Shown one piece after another: positions 1 through 8,839 of a DNA stretch of 12,188 bases. Both the position numbers and the translations under genes were made by a program. The stretch comes from Phoronis pallida (taxonomy: Eukaryota; Phoronida; Phoronidae). Below the pieces are notes generated by a model. The model saw only the letters and a program-made list of their open reading frames with translations. It ran no database searches and had not been told where the DNA came from. The stretch covers positions 1-12,188 of the forward strand of contig JAOXYC010191134.1 of NCBI GenBank assembly GCA_028565715.1, read 5' to 3'. Numbering within the stretch: the stretch's first letter is position 1; each line of letters opens with the position of its first letter.

Positions 1-1660
1 ACCATTAATTCGTTTTCATCGGAAAAGCGTAAGTCAAAAACTATCGTAAATCCAAAATGGCCGACCAGGTGCCTCTTGTTTGAACCCCATATTTGTAATG
101 CAAATATTGGTCGGGAATCAATTGCAATCTTCATTTTTGGTAATACTTTGAACGAACATTTCGATTATATACATGTATATGATTTTCTACTGAGAATCGC
201 TTGTAATTATCCGTGAACTGGACTTGCTAATCTAGGCAATCTTCCAACAAAATTTGGTACGTGACCGACAAATGATGTTGGACGAATGGACGGGTGCTTG
301 TTCTTCCAAAAAAATATACTCTTCCCTGAATATCTCAACGTGCCATCAGTTTGTCAAGTTAAAAGACATGTTTATTTTCAAACATGAATGGCTTTAAAGA
401 GACTCTCAATATTTGAAGTCGAAATGTGTAGGCCGTTTAATTTTCATTTGGAATTGGGTCAAATTTGTTGACATTCCTGTATTGGTTTGTGGTGGCCAGG
501 CACATGCATATTTATATGACTGGTTCACCACTAAGTTCACCAATGTTTGTTTTAAGGACACTCACCTACAAATAGCCAGATCAGAATTAAAACTGGGTTT
601 TAATTTTAAGTGAAAAGGCTGAACTCCTAGAGGCTACACAATGCAAACAAATATTCTATGGCTTTGTTCTTGCTGTGAAATAATTAACCTGTAATTTTTG
701 CCTGTTTACAGTTCCAGTTGTTGGTTTAATAAGTGAGGGAGTCCTTATTAATTTTGAGATGGTTGAATGTTAGTCGATAATCATCAATGACTTAATATTC
801 TCTTTTAAAATTGATTTTATTAAAAATCAACAATAAGTTTTTTAACTTACTTGTTTCAAACTAATGACGAATAATGCTTCAAATCAATCACAGATTAATT
901 AGTACCAATCAAATAATTCATCAACAATAAATCTGGGCATTATCATGAGCCCTGTCCTATTCAAACTTGAAAAAGCACATTTCATAGAATATACCACTTC
1001 GCGTCATCAGTAAAAACATATTTAGACCAAATATCTAAAACCGAACATAAGCTGCCACTTTTTAAATTCAAAATATCATCGACTCACTAATTGTTTTAAT
1101 ATAAATGTTATTTATAAGTATTGGAGTTCAAGTTTCAAGTCAATTTATAGAAATTAATACATTTCAATTGTTTGCCTACATCCTAAGTTTCATTCATTGT
1201 TATTTCTTAATCCAATTGCTAGCTTCTAAAACTAGAAGACAGGGTAAATTTAAAAACATTTTGTCCACTGACGGATATGAAGTAGCAATTTTAACTGTTA
1301 TCTGGCTAAAACACTCATAAGGAGATCATCTAAAATATAAAATGGCTGGCCCACATTGTCTACTGTCGCCTCACTAAGATAAGGCATGTTATCAAGTTAT
1401 TATTTTGTCTCGCCCGTTTCATATCGTTTCATATTGTTTCAGGCTTCTGTTATTTACTAGATTGCTTTGAATTACAAGGAAAGCGTGTCTGTATAACTGC
1501 TGTAATGCTAATTCAATTCAATGACCTCTGGGTGATACTTGTTGCAAAAGAAATTTAAAAACATGAAGATTTAATCTATTCCCAAATTATTATTAAAACC
1601 AATTTGTTTTGCTTTGAATTAATTATGGAATGTTGTTGAATGTGAAGGCTGAAATATCAC
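1..1660. other. AT-rich stretch, no feature seen
   Basis: This is AT-rich sequence with many stop codons in all frames. Short open frames at 413-613 and 1105-1320 have no recognisable motif and no flanking splice signals that would make them exons. An 8-bp AT-only hairpin at 811-830 is within chance for this composition. No RNA gene or mobile-element ends were recognised. Confidence 0.5.
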
Positions 1661-1724
1661 AGATCTGCCAAGGGTAAGGAAATTAAACCATGAATAAATA
1701 GAATATATAACTTTTCATTACAAA

Positions 1725-1972
1725 TTCCCTTGTGTCAAATTTACTCTCTAGGCAAATCTTGAAATGACGTAAGAAATTTTATATGTTCATAGAAATAATG
1801 CTGTCAATTTCAGCATGGATGTGTTAAAATGAAAAGTCCTATTGTAGTAGCGGAAATTACCTGAGGGGAAGGATATTTTATTGCTGAAACAATACAAAAA
1901 ATTCTATTAAAAGTTCCGAGTGTCAAAACCTGCTCTCAAGGCAAATGTTGTTATGAATTGAGGAATTTTATT
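1725..1972 (+). repeat. Diverged direct repeat pair, period about 190 bp
   Basis: The segment at 1725-1782 is repeated in the same orientation at 1914-1972. Shared words in the same order are TTCC, GTGTCAAA, CTCTC, AGGCAAAT, TTG, ATGA and AATTTTAT. Weaker similarity extends upstream of both copies (about 1663 and 1853: AAGGA, ATT, GAA, ATTA), so the full unit is probably near 120 bp with a separated spacing of about 190 bp. The copies have many substitutions and small indels, indicating an old local duplication or two decayed copies of one interspersed repeat. No terminal inverted repeats or target duplication were found. Confidence 0.6.
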
Positions 1973-1984
1973 GGATCGGTTAAC

Positions 1985-3270
1985 AAGCACAATGAACTGT
2001 TACAAAATTTAGTCAAAACAATGATTTGGAACTGTCAAGTGATTGGAAGATTAAATTAGCAACTCTTTGAATTTTGAACTCTAAATTTGAAATGTGCTGA
2101 AAGTTGAGTAAGGATTGATAACCACAAGTCCAGATCAGTGCTGAGTGGTCTGCGGGTATAATAAAAGCACCTTTTAAGCAGTGTTAAGGTGGATAATCAC
2201 TCTCAACGTACAGTACAGCCCCTGGTATAAGCCCATGGTTTTAGAAGTATGTGAATATCAAAAATGCTGGCATGGGCTTATATCTAGTGAGCCTTTACAT
2301 GCTTTTATTTATGAAAAGCACAACATTGAGATTTTATTAGTAAAGGGGGTGGGATTATACCCAGGTGTGTACGATAATATTTGATTTAGCAGTATTTTGA
2401 CCTGTACTCCTGTGTACCCTGTAGAGTACTAATTAGCAGGCATATCATCTTGTTAGTACTCAACATGGCTAGATACACAAGACACAGCTGTCCCAACTTG
2501 TAATCATCAAGTGCGCTATGGAACCAACTCAAGTGAACAAACACAGTAGGCGTTTCAAAAAATGTTTTTGCAATGACCAAAATGTTTTCCCGCTCTTTTT
2601 CTCAAAGGGTGTTTTTGTTCAAAATTCTTCAAAGAATGGTCATTTTTCATGAGGTGTTTTGTTAGGAATGGATGAAGAGGAAATGTGTATCCACATTTTT
2701 TATGATCAAGTATGAATAGGTTTTATAATCGACTATACAAGCTAGCTGCTTTGAAAGCATGAAGATGTTTGACCTTTGTCAATAGGTTTCATCTCCTTCA
2801 TTACACTTGCTTTATGTTACAAAAATGGTATCAGAGCTATGCCAGTGTGCATGTATTCCTTATTCTAATTCATATGGTATGTGAATAATAAATTAAATTT
2901 TTTGGTGTAAATACATGTTTGAATTCAGATCATCTGATTACTGGGCACTTTTCTAAAAGTTTGAGTGTTAACATGATCTTAATGTCAAAAAGTCACGAAA
3001 GTTAGCATGTAGCAGTCAAATTAATTTCTGACATTTGCTTTTCAAATCGAACATGCAAAAATGTTGACTGACATAGATGCAATGTCCTAAATGTCTCCCA
3101 TTAAATTTGTTTTGATAAAAACCGATGATCTTTGTGATTACATTACATGTATTTACTACCACATGTAATTAAATGTGTGTGTTAGCATGTTGTACAAGTA
3201 ATAAGTCTTTGTTTTTGTACCAAACAAACAAACTTTATTGATTTTGATGGGCACTTCACATCAGCTTAGT
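1985..3270. other. AT-rich intronic stretch with only small hairpins
   Basis: No exon, RNA gene or transposon ends were seen. Besides the hairpin at 2226-2282, a 9-bp palindromic pair ATTACATGT (3142-3150) and ACATGTAAT (3161-3169) has a 10-nt loop; such acatgt words are common in marine invertebrate DNA and carry little weight. A minus-strand open frame at 2386-2580 shows no known motif. Confidence 0.45.
2226..2282. repeat. Hairpin with perfect 12-bp stem
   Basis: TATAAGCCCATG at 2226-2237 is the exact reverse complement of CATGGGCTTATA at 2271-2282, with a 33-nt loop. The arms do not extend further except through a mismatch and a wobble. The stem is too short for a usual microRNA precursor. 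It may be a small decayed inverted-repeat element or chance. Confidence 0.5.
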
Positions 3271-3275
3271 TTAAG

Positions 3276-3310
3276 AGGTCATGACCTTGTGACCTGTTTC
3301 TGAAAGGTCA
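3276..3310. promoter_or_regulatory. Cluster of nuclear-receptor half-sites
   Basis: Four AGGTCA/TGACCT hexamers occur in 35 bp. AGGTCATGACCT at 3276-3287 is a perfect inverted repeat with no spacer, a second TGACCT at 3290-3295 makes a direct repeat with 2-bp spacing, and AGGTCA follows at 3305-3310. Such half-sites are bound by nuclear receptors, so this could be an enhancer element. The alternative is that it is a remnant of the TGACCTT-type simple repeats frequent in mollusc and sea urchin genomes, which is about as likely. Confidence 0.3.
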
Positions 3311-3990
3311 TAACCAAGTGCTCTGTTGCCATAGGTCGCATGATTCTAGGGACAATGCACTTCATACTAACTACTATCTTGATAATATATTTATCAGAAA
3401 TTATACAGCCCGTTTTATTGTTGAAGAATTATCACAAAAGATAGGCTCGGTTACATTGATGAACTCATTGTCAACGTTGTCTCTTTTAAAGTGTATTCAT
3501 AAAAAAATAGAATTTTAATTACCTGGTAATTTTATTTTTTGTAGTCGACATTTCCTTACTGTCACAAGCAATCATTTCATTAGATGAAAAATTAGCAATG
3601 CTCGAATTATCAATCAGTGAATGTTATCTTGTTAACTTTTTAATTGTTTAACATTGTTAGTAACCATGACTTCCACGGTTCTACCTAGAAATGATAACTG
3701 AATTCCAGTTTATATTATCGTATCGATTGATATTAATTCAGACTAGCTGACATGTGTCATATGGCGCCGTTTGAATTTGGTTCGAATGCAATTAAGGTTA
3801 GCCTGTTGTAGAAATCTCAAAAGAGGAGCTATCATCTATTTGAAATGAATTTTGTTTAATTAAGACTTCAACTGAATGCCAGCTTTTTTTGTTTTTAATC
3901 AATAACTGACCGGTCTGAATTTAGAGTTTGACAATGAATTAAACTAAAGCTTTGATGTACTTTTGGGTTTGAAGGCAGGTGCTTTGCAAA

Positions 3991-4042
3991 AAAAAACAAA
4001 TGAAAACAAAAAACAAATTGAAAACAAAAAACATATGAAAAC
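3991..4042 (+). repeat. Three tandem copies of a 17-18 bp A-rich unit
   Basis: The unit AAAAAACAAATGAAAAC occurs at 3991-4007, then with one inserted T at 4008-4025, and with CATATG in place of CAAATG at 4026-4042. This is a short minisatellite-like array in non-coding DNA and may vary between individuals. Confidence 0.75.
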
Positions 4043-4089
4043 GTCATTATGTTATGCATCAATTGCATCACGGCTGCACTCTGTGACGT

Positions 4090-4104
4090 AGGTCACCAAG
4101 GTCA
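4090..4104 (+). promoter_or_regulatory. Perfect DR3 nuclear-receptor-type element
   Basis: AGGTCA (4090-4095), a 3-bp spacer CCA, and AGGTCA (4099-4104) form an exact direct repeat with spacing 3, the class bound by VDR/PXR-type RXR heterodimers in vertebrates. TGACGT just upstream (4084-4089) is a CRE/ATF core, so the two sites abut. Function is inferred from the motif alone. The surrounding 4080-4210 is somewhat richer in G+C than its flanks. Confidence 0.3.
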
Positions 4105-4574
4105 TGTCATCTGCCTTTGTTTTGTCTTGGGATTCATCCCTAGCTGGGACACACAGCAGATGGGCAGTCGGGACCGTCACGTTTTTGACTGTCAGCGTGG
4201 GAGACATGTCATCAATAGTTCAACTGCTCTATTGTGATGCTTTCCACATTCCACTTACACTTTCTACAGTTGGCCATATTGAGATTAAAACCCCATCATT
4301 TATTTTAATCTGAAAAATATGAAATTGGTGAAAATTATCATTTTATTCATGTTCACTGTAAAGGTCTAAAATTATTTTTGAGGGCTTTTGGCATTTGCAG
4401 GGTGCAATCTCTAACTGACACAGCAGCCACCAGTGCCTTATCTTGTGTGTGTATATTCCAGTCAGTGAAGAACTCTGAATCATTTACGTTTCTTTGTAAA
4501 TAATTTCTTTTCAATTGTTCAATTAATGTGCCAATTGATAAGACAGGGGAAAGATTAGTCTCTCCCACAGCCCC

Positions 4575-4740
4575 TCTCGATCGATGGTCTGTTCTTCCTA
4601 TGCAAAAACCGGGTATCGCTAAGTATATGTTGATTACGTCACTCCGCTTTAACACGGTTGGCTAGCAAAAACCTGGAAGACCTCCCCGATTGTTTCAGTT
4701 TGTCGTTTTCAACAACAGGCTAAGTTCAGTCTAGGGAAAG
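4575..4740 (+). repeat. Dispersed repeat, copy A (inverted relative to 11480-11660)
   Basis: This block matches the reverse complement of 11480-11660 in order and nearly fixed spacing: CGATGGTCTGTT (4582), GTATCGCTAA (4613), TGATTACGTCACTC (4631), GGAAGACC (4675) and TTCAGTCTA (4725). The first three are spaced identically in both copies and later ones drift by 5-9 bp through indels. The copies are strongly diverged, so the family is old. The other copy lies within inverted terminal repeats, but no such ends were found here, so this is probably a truncated or decayed copy. The family was not recognised, and no clear tRNA-type A or B box was seen. Confidence 0.7.
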
Positions 4741-4755
4741 ATTTGCACTGTGTGG

Positions 4756-4925
4756 GCACCAACACAAGATGCTTACAGCAGACACGGCCGCTAGTGGCGG
4801 TACCTATCGAAATATACGATGCTTCCTTATCGTCCAACACGTGTCGCTAGTTGAGCCCATCTGTCGTAAGCAGAAAACAGAGGGGGATCGGACAACTTTG
4901 AGCTGCAAAAACTTCCGAAATAATT
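4756..4925 (+). other. CpG-richer patch, possible alternative first exon
   Basis: CpG dinucleotides are unusually dense here compared with the AT-rich flanks. An ATG at 4769 with A at -3 opens a frame that reaches a possible donor, C|GTAAGC, after 4865, leaving one base over. The exon at 8269 needs exactly one base, so splicing would be in frame. The 32 encoded residues start MLTADTAASGG and do not resemble the usual CTDSP N-terminus (MD...IITQV). One in three random donors would fit the phase, so support is weak. Unspliced, the frame runs to 5014. It could instead be the end of the adjoining repeat or a CpG-rich regulatory region. Confidence 0.2.
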
Positions 4926-5014
4926 GCTTGAATGACAATTATTTGCTAAGTCAATTACCAAGATTAGTAAAATCGACATGTACAATTGAACAGGCAAGAA
5001 TTAAAAATCAATGA

Positions 5015-5914
5015 ATGCAGTAATCGTGAGAGTTGACCGTCTTATCAATTAAAAGGTCTTTGATTTAACTTCAAACTTTCAATCATAGATTGATTGCCAA
5101 CCAATCATAATAGCTTGTGACAGCCATGGATAATGACAGATATTTTTAGCCTTCATAGTTATATTTATCACTTATAATTAATAACCCCCACTGCTGTAAT
5201 TATTATTCATGGAGATGAAGGCATCTCCTGCATAGAATTTTATTGTAATGCTTAACAACTGGACATTTTTCTCATAAATTCTTATGATCTTAGAAAAATA
5301 CCTTAGCTAGAACATTTGGCATGATTTATATTTATATTTTTAAAACAGTTGTCGGCTGCATAGTCTTCTGGTCATTGAATGGTTATAAAAAACCCTGCTG
5401 TGTGATAATTGGATAATTGGTACTTCAAATACTGAACAGATTATCTAAGGTATGTTATTGAGGAAACAGGTGCTTCAAAATGTATAAACACACAGATTCA
5501 TTTCAAGCTGAAAGTCACACTTTTGAACATAGGTAATTCAAAAATGAGAAATCTATGGTCAGTGTTGCAACAAATCTCACTGTCATAAGCTGCAATGGTA
5601 TTTTTATTTTTGTGAACTGGGAACTTCAGAAACTCCACAACTCATTAGTCTGTACAGTAGCTAGCTACCACAGTCAACCTTATACTCTACTACATCAAAA
5701 AAACATAATACATTTTGAAAAGACAGAAATAATACATGTTTCACCCATGCCATCCATGCTTTATTTCATAGCTCCAAACTCCTACAGTGTAAAAACCAGG
5801 GTAATGTTGCAAGGTCAATAGTAATGTCTTGGCTTCTGCTCATTTCCATGGCAACACAACTGTACATGACAGACTTGTCATATTTTGATATGTCACTGGC
5901 TACAGCTGGTTTTT
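5015..5914. other. Intronic stretch, no feature seen
   Basis: AT-rich sequence without recognisable exons, RNA genes or transposon ends. The open frame at 5555-5821 has no known motif, and no splice signals were seen that would make it an exon. Confidence 0.5.
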
Positions 5915-6185
5915 ATTCTGGGCTCTCCTGTTTTTAACAACTTGTTTTGATGCAGAGTTCATTCTGTGCAGACTATTCACTCAAGTTGGTCTTTAATCAG
6001 AGCACTTGTTTTTTAGCAGCTGTTTGAAGGAGGAGTGAATTTGCATAGTTTGCAAAACTTTGATAATTCTGGACCCTTCTGTTTTCAACAACACAGTTTG
6101 CTCAAGTTGGTCTTTAATCAGACCACTTGTTTTTTAGCAGCATTTGAAGGATGGGTGAATTTGCATAGTTTGCAAAACTTTGATA
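5915..6185 (+). repeat. Tandem duplication of a 151-bp segment
   Basis: Copy 1 (5915-6065) is followed directly by copy 2 (6066-6185). Both begin ATTCTGG, run through a CTGTTTT-AACAAC word, and end with a highly similar 85-86 bp block (5980-6065 and 6101-6185) that includes TCAAGTTGGTCTTTAATCAG and TTTGCATAGTTTGCAAAACT. Copy 2 lacks about 30 bp present in copy 1 (around 5943-5979). The later block differs at only a few positions, so the duplication is much younger than the other repeats here. No protein is encoded across it. Confidence 0.9.
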
Positions 6186-6711
6186 GGATTTTGTGATGGA
6201 TAATTATAAAAAAGCACATCGATAAATAGTTGGTTGCTTTCATTGGGAGGTGTGGTTTCGACTGGAGGTATAGAAAATGCTCACCACTCAGCTTGCAACG
6301 ATGTCTGTTCGTGTTCAAGGTGAGATATTGAGGAATGGTTTTGTATCAAGAAAAAACAAGGAAAAGAATTTAGAGGTTCAGCTTTGATAGCAGTTTTTAC
6401 TTTGATAAATTTGGGTCAAAAATTAGTTTTGATAAGAGAAACGGTGACTAACCATTTTATCAATTCTGTGAAATTAAGAAAAAATTACGGACCTCACTTT
6501 CAACTGTACAACAAAGATGTTTACTAAAAAAACTTTTCCTATCTTCCTGCAATTTTTGATATTGAGTTCTGTGGGTTTGTTTCAAGGGAATGATCTGTTC
6601 CCCACCGTGTGATTTATCACATTTTATAGAACATGGAATTTTTTTAAATATTCTTTTTTCTTTGAAGTATGGCTGCACCTGTTAACATCAATTTGATTTT
6701 ATAGATCTACG

Positions 6712-6763
6712 ATTCCTCAACCAAGTGTTATGTTCAATTAAGCATGGACACTTGGTTAAGAAT
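6712..6763 (+). repeat. Hairpin of 52 nt
   Basis: AACCAAGTGT (6719-6728) pairs perfectly with ACACTTGGTT (6748-6757). With one bulge the pairing continues to ATTC at 6712-6715 and GAAT at 6760-6763, giving a stem of about 15 bp around a 19-nt loop. This overlaps the lower range of animal microRNA precursors, but the stem is short and neither arm matches a microRNA I recognise. Chance or a decayed repeat are the main alternatives. Confidence 0.4.
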
Positions 6764-7304
6764 GAAAACTAGGGCAATCTGTTAATGTCCTTACCTTTGA
6801 TTCGATTGCGAACATTTTTACGAAGCTAATCAAATGTTCATTATTTTGTACGTGGGTAAAGAGGAAACAATTTCTGGGGCACAATTTGATTTTCCCACTA
6901 TTTTGTTTTTAATTTCTTGGAGGCTGAGATTTCATTGCAGCATTTCTATGTGCAATGAGTAGAACTGAATTAAAGGCTGTAAAAAATGTGTTTGGCCTGC
7001 TATTTGAACATGCCGTTGTTTTACCATATTTTGCTCAAACAAGTAGAGAAAATTTTGAAATTTGTTGAATGTATTTTCAAATTTGAAATCCGAGCATAGC
7101 AAAGCAAACACTTGTTTTCAATTTCACAAATTGCGTTATGTAAAACTGGTGGTGGAACGAATTATTTGTTTGCAAAATTGAAGAGAAAATGAAATCCACA
7201 TTTTCAACCTGGTTTGTGTACCCCATAGCCAGTGTTTGTGTCATTAAGAAGACAAATACTGGGAAAAAAGCTGGGTCAATTGACAGCATATGACTGATGA
7301 TTGC

Positions 7305-7509
7305 TACCGGGAATTTCCGCAGATAGGCCCACCCGATGAAATGCCCATGAACGTTTATTCGGAAAAATTTTCTGTGGGCATTACTTTGGTGCTGCAATTT
7401 CTGGTTTAAAGTGTCCATATATTGGGCCTTCATTTGGCGTTTTCAAAATGCTCGAAAAAAGTCATTTTCCGAATAGACGCCCATGGGCTTGTCTTAGGAA
7501 ATTCTGGTA
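7305..7509. repeat. Imperfect inverted repeat, possible foldback element
   Basis: The segment at 7343-7366 (GCCCATGAACGT then TATTCGGAAAA) matches the reverse complement of 7465-7488 at 21 of 24 positions. After a gap of about 15 bp in the left arm, pairing resumes outside: TACCGGGAATTTCC from 7305 against the reverse complement of GGAAATTCTGGTA near 7498-7509. The loop is about 98 bp. The structure resembles a small decayed foldback transposon; no target-site duplication was identified. A minus-strand open frame (7077-7433) overlaps the left arm but shows no domain. Confidence 0.6.
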
Positions 7510-8240
7510 TGGTGTATTTAATTTGCATTTACAGCATAACACTTCAATAGTGCTCAGAAAAAAAGAGCGCTTCATAATTGAAAAGAATTCATCTTAACAT
7601 ATGGTGTTCGCCAGAAGTAATCTTCATAATTGATCAATGAAGTATGCATTGTTTTTGTTTTTCCATCCAATTATGTATTTTGCCTAAAGTCATGTTTTCA
7701 CTTTAAGTTCAAAATATTATAAACTTCATAGTTCAATCGTACTATTGGGAGATGTACCCAAGCAGACATTGACTGTCATTTGATGTTTTGATGTACTATT
7801 GAACTGAGTAAAGTATGGCTTTGTACTTTCCAATACTCAGCTTCATGATTTGGATAATCGATAAGAACTAATGACAGATTTACTAAGAGCTCTTGGCATT
7901 TGGTAATTAATCAACTGGTGTTCCAATCTCTTTGTTTTCTGAGTGGAGTTGCATTGTGCTGCTTCTCAATTAGTCAAACTGACAGTTTTAAGGTAACATT
8001 TCGCTAAACTCTCAAACACCAAAAATTCTTTCGACAATCTGGGACCAAAAAACAGTAACTTAGACTTGAAACCGATACTCAGGGTTCATGAATCCATATG
8101 ACCGCAGATTTTTGCTGCATCCAACCATGCATCAGAAGTGTGTTTGCCCTGTCACTGTGAATCAAACAATATGAATGGTAATACACTTTATAAAAACTTA
8201 TGGAATTTATATATCATCTTGATACCCTGTCTATACTATA
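7510..8240. other. Intronic stretch, no feature seen
   Basis: No exon, repeat ends or RNA gene were recognised between the inverted repeat and the polypyrimidine tract of the exon at 8269. The sequence is AT-rich with scattered short ATTG/CAAT words. Confidence 0.5.
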
Positions 8241-8268
8241 TTTAAATTCTTAATTATTCTTTTTTCAG

Positions 8269-8408
8269 ATACGTCGTCGGTAGTGGCATCCAAAACGCGG
8301 AAGACGCGACGGATATTTAGCTCACTTTTATGTTGTTTTGGAACCAATACAACACCGTCACATCCGGTCAACGTGCCGGCTGTAGAAGAAAACGGTAACC
8401 CAGTTAAG
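8269..8408 (+). CDS. CTDSPL: CTDSP/SCP-family phosphatase, N-terminal internal exon
   Basis: This 140-bp internal exon is bounded by TTTTTTCAG and AAG|GTGAGA, both strong splice sites. It starts with the last two bases of a split codon and then encodes 46 residues, ending on a codon boundary. The peptide begins TSSVVASKTRK, continues TRRIFSSLLCCFG, and ends PAVEENGNPVK. Basic residues followed by I(F/L)SSLLCCF and then VEENG match the N-terminal region of CTDSP1, CTDSP2 and CTDSPL. These are Mg-dependent phosphatases of the HAD class that act on serine-5 of the RNA polymerase II C-terminal domain and take part in silencing neuronal genes with REST. The Cys-Cys pair corresponds to the site reported as palmitoylated in vertebrate SCP1, which tethers it to membranes. 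The catalytic DxDx(T/V) domain is encoded downstream, outside the window. Codons are richer in CpG than the flanks. Assignment to the CTDSP group is confident; the exact paralogue is not. Confidence 0.85.
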
Positions 8409-8639
8409 GTGAGATACTACTGATTGGTTCTGTTGACTTGCGAGAAATAACTTTTGGTTGCTTTTACCCCTCAGAATGCTCACAAACCACAACATTTTCA
8501 TAGCACATGAATCTAAGCCACAAACAGTTAAATTATACGTAAGCATCAAACTGCGACATGATAAATATGTGTGGATGGCGCAATGATGTTTTCAGATTTC
8601 CTTGTTGATTGTACATGGTGGGAGCAGTAAGGTTGATCA

Positions 8640-8834
8640 TGTCCGAACTTGAACATTCATTGTTGTGCGACATCGAGTGGCGACAGAATAAATAAAATGT
8701 TCAGGTGTGGACAAGATGTTGCGACCAGTCCCACCAATCGACGAGGAAACGGGAAGAAATCATTGCGCCACCTGCACGTATAATTTTGTAGCAGAGTTGA
8801 GACCCAGTGATATTAGATTAGGGAATTACACTAT
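8640..8834. other. GC-richer intronic patch, unassigned
   Basis: Around 8665-8820 base composition is less AT-rich and includes an open frame beginning near 8707 (residues VDKMLRPVPPIDEETG, then NHCATCTYN). An acceptor-like TTCAG precedes it at 8700-8704, but the pyrimidine tract is poor. From that acceptor, the phase-0 frame needed after the exon at 8408 stops after 28 codons, and the open frame runs into the adjacent transposon. It is more likely a remnant of a repeat or a regulatory patch than an exon. The transposon inserted at its right edge. Confidence 0.3.
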
Positions 8835-8839
8835 CCTGT

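Larger units (their letters stand above)
1..8268 (+). other. CTDSPL: Intron (or upstream flank) before the CTDSP-like exon
   Basis: No coding exon could be supported in this stretch. Every open frame is short, has AT-rich codon use and does not resemble a known protein. The 3' end is a good splice acceptor: a T-rich tract from about 8241 followed by TTTTTTCAG ending at 8268. CTDSP genes in other animals commonly have a long first intron, and the first exon (a short N-terminal piece) was searched for and not seen, so it probably lies before position 1. Repeats and possible regulatory sites inside are listed separately. If an alternative first exon exists here, the CpG-richer patch near 4769-4865 is the best candidate. 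Confidence 0.6.

Noticed and set aside
57-83. ATG in good context encoding MADQVPLV, with a possible donor after CAG at 68
   Set aside because: Only eight codons to the stop. Spliced after 68 the exon would be phase 0, which does not fit the split codon at 8269, and there is no match to CTDSP N-termini.
712-769. Acceptor-like CCTGTTTACAG followed by about 19 open codons
   Set aside because: The pyrimidine lead is short, no donor is convincing and the peptide matches nothing recognised.
2415-2425. TACCCTGTAGA, identical to the first 11 bases of miR-10
   Set aside because: The match stops after 11 bases and there is no complementary arm of precursor length. The only local fold is a 6-bp GTACTC/GAGTAC hairpin.
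4353-4655. 100-codon minus-strand open frame
   Set aside because: Its start lies inside a diverged interspersed repeat whose other copy has a stop in the same reading. No known domain was seen.
4785-4799. CCGCTAGTGGCGG resembling a CTCF site
   Set aside because: It is one base short of the CTCF core between the TAG and GGC parts and has a further mismatch.
7077-7433. 118-codon minus-strand open frame, the longest in the window
   Set aside because: No domain or plausible codon bias. It lies in AT-rich intron sequence, overlaps an inverted repeat, and a frame of this length is expected by chance in 12 kb.
8576-8770. Perfect 12-bp inverted pair TGGCGCAATGAT at 8576-8587 and 8759-8770
   Set aside because: Several 12-bp inverted matches are expected by chance in a 12-kb window, the flanks do not match, and no target duplication was seen.
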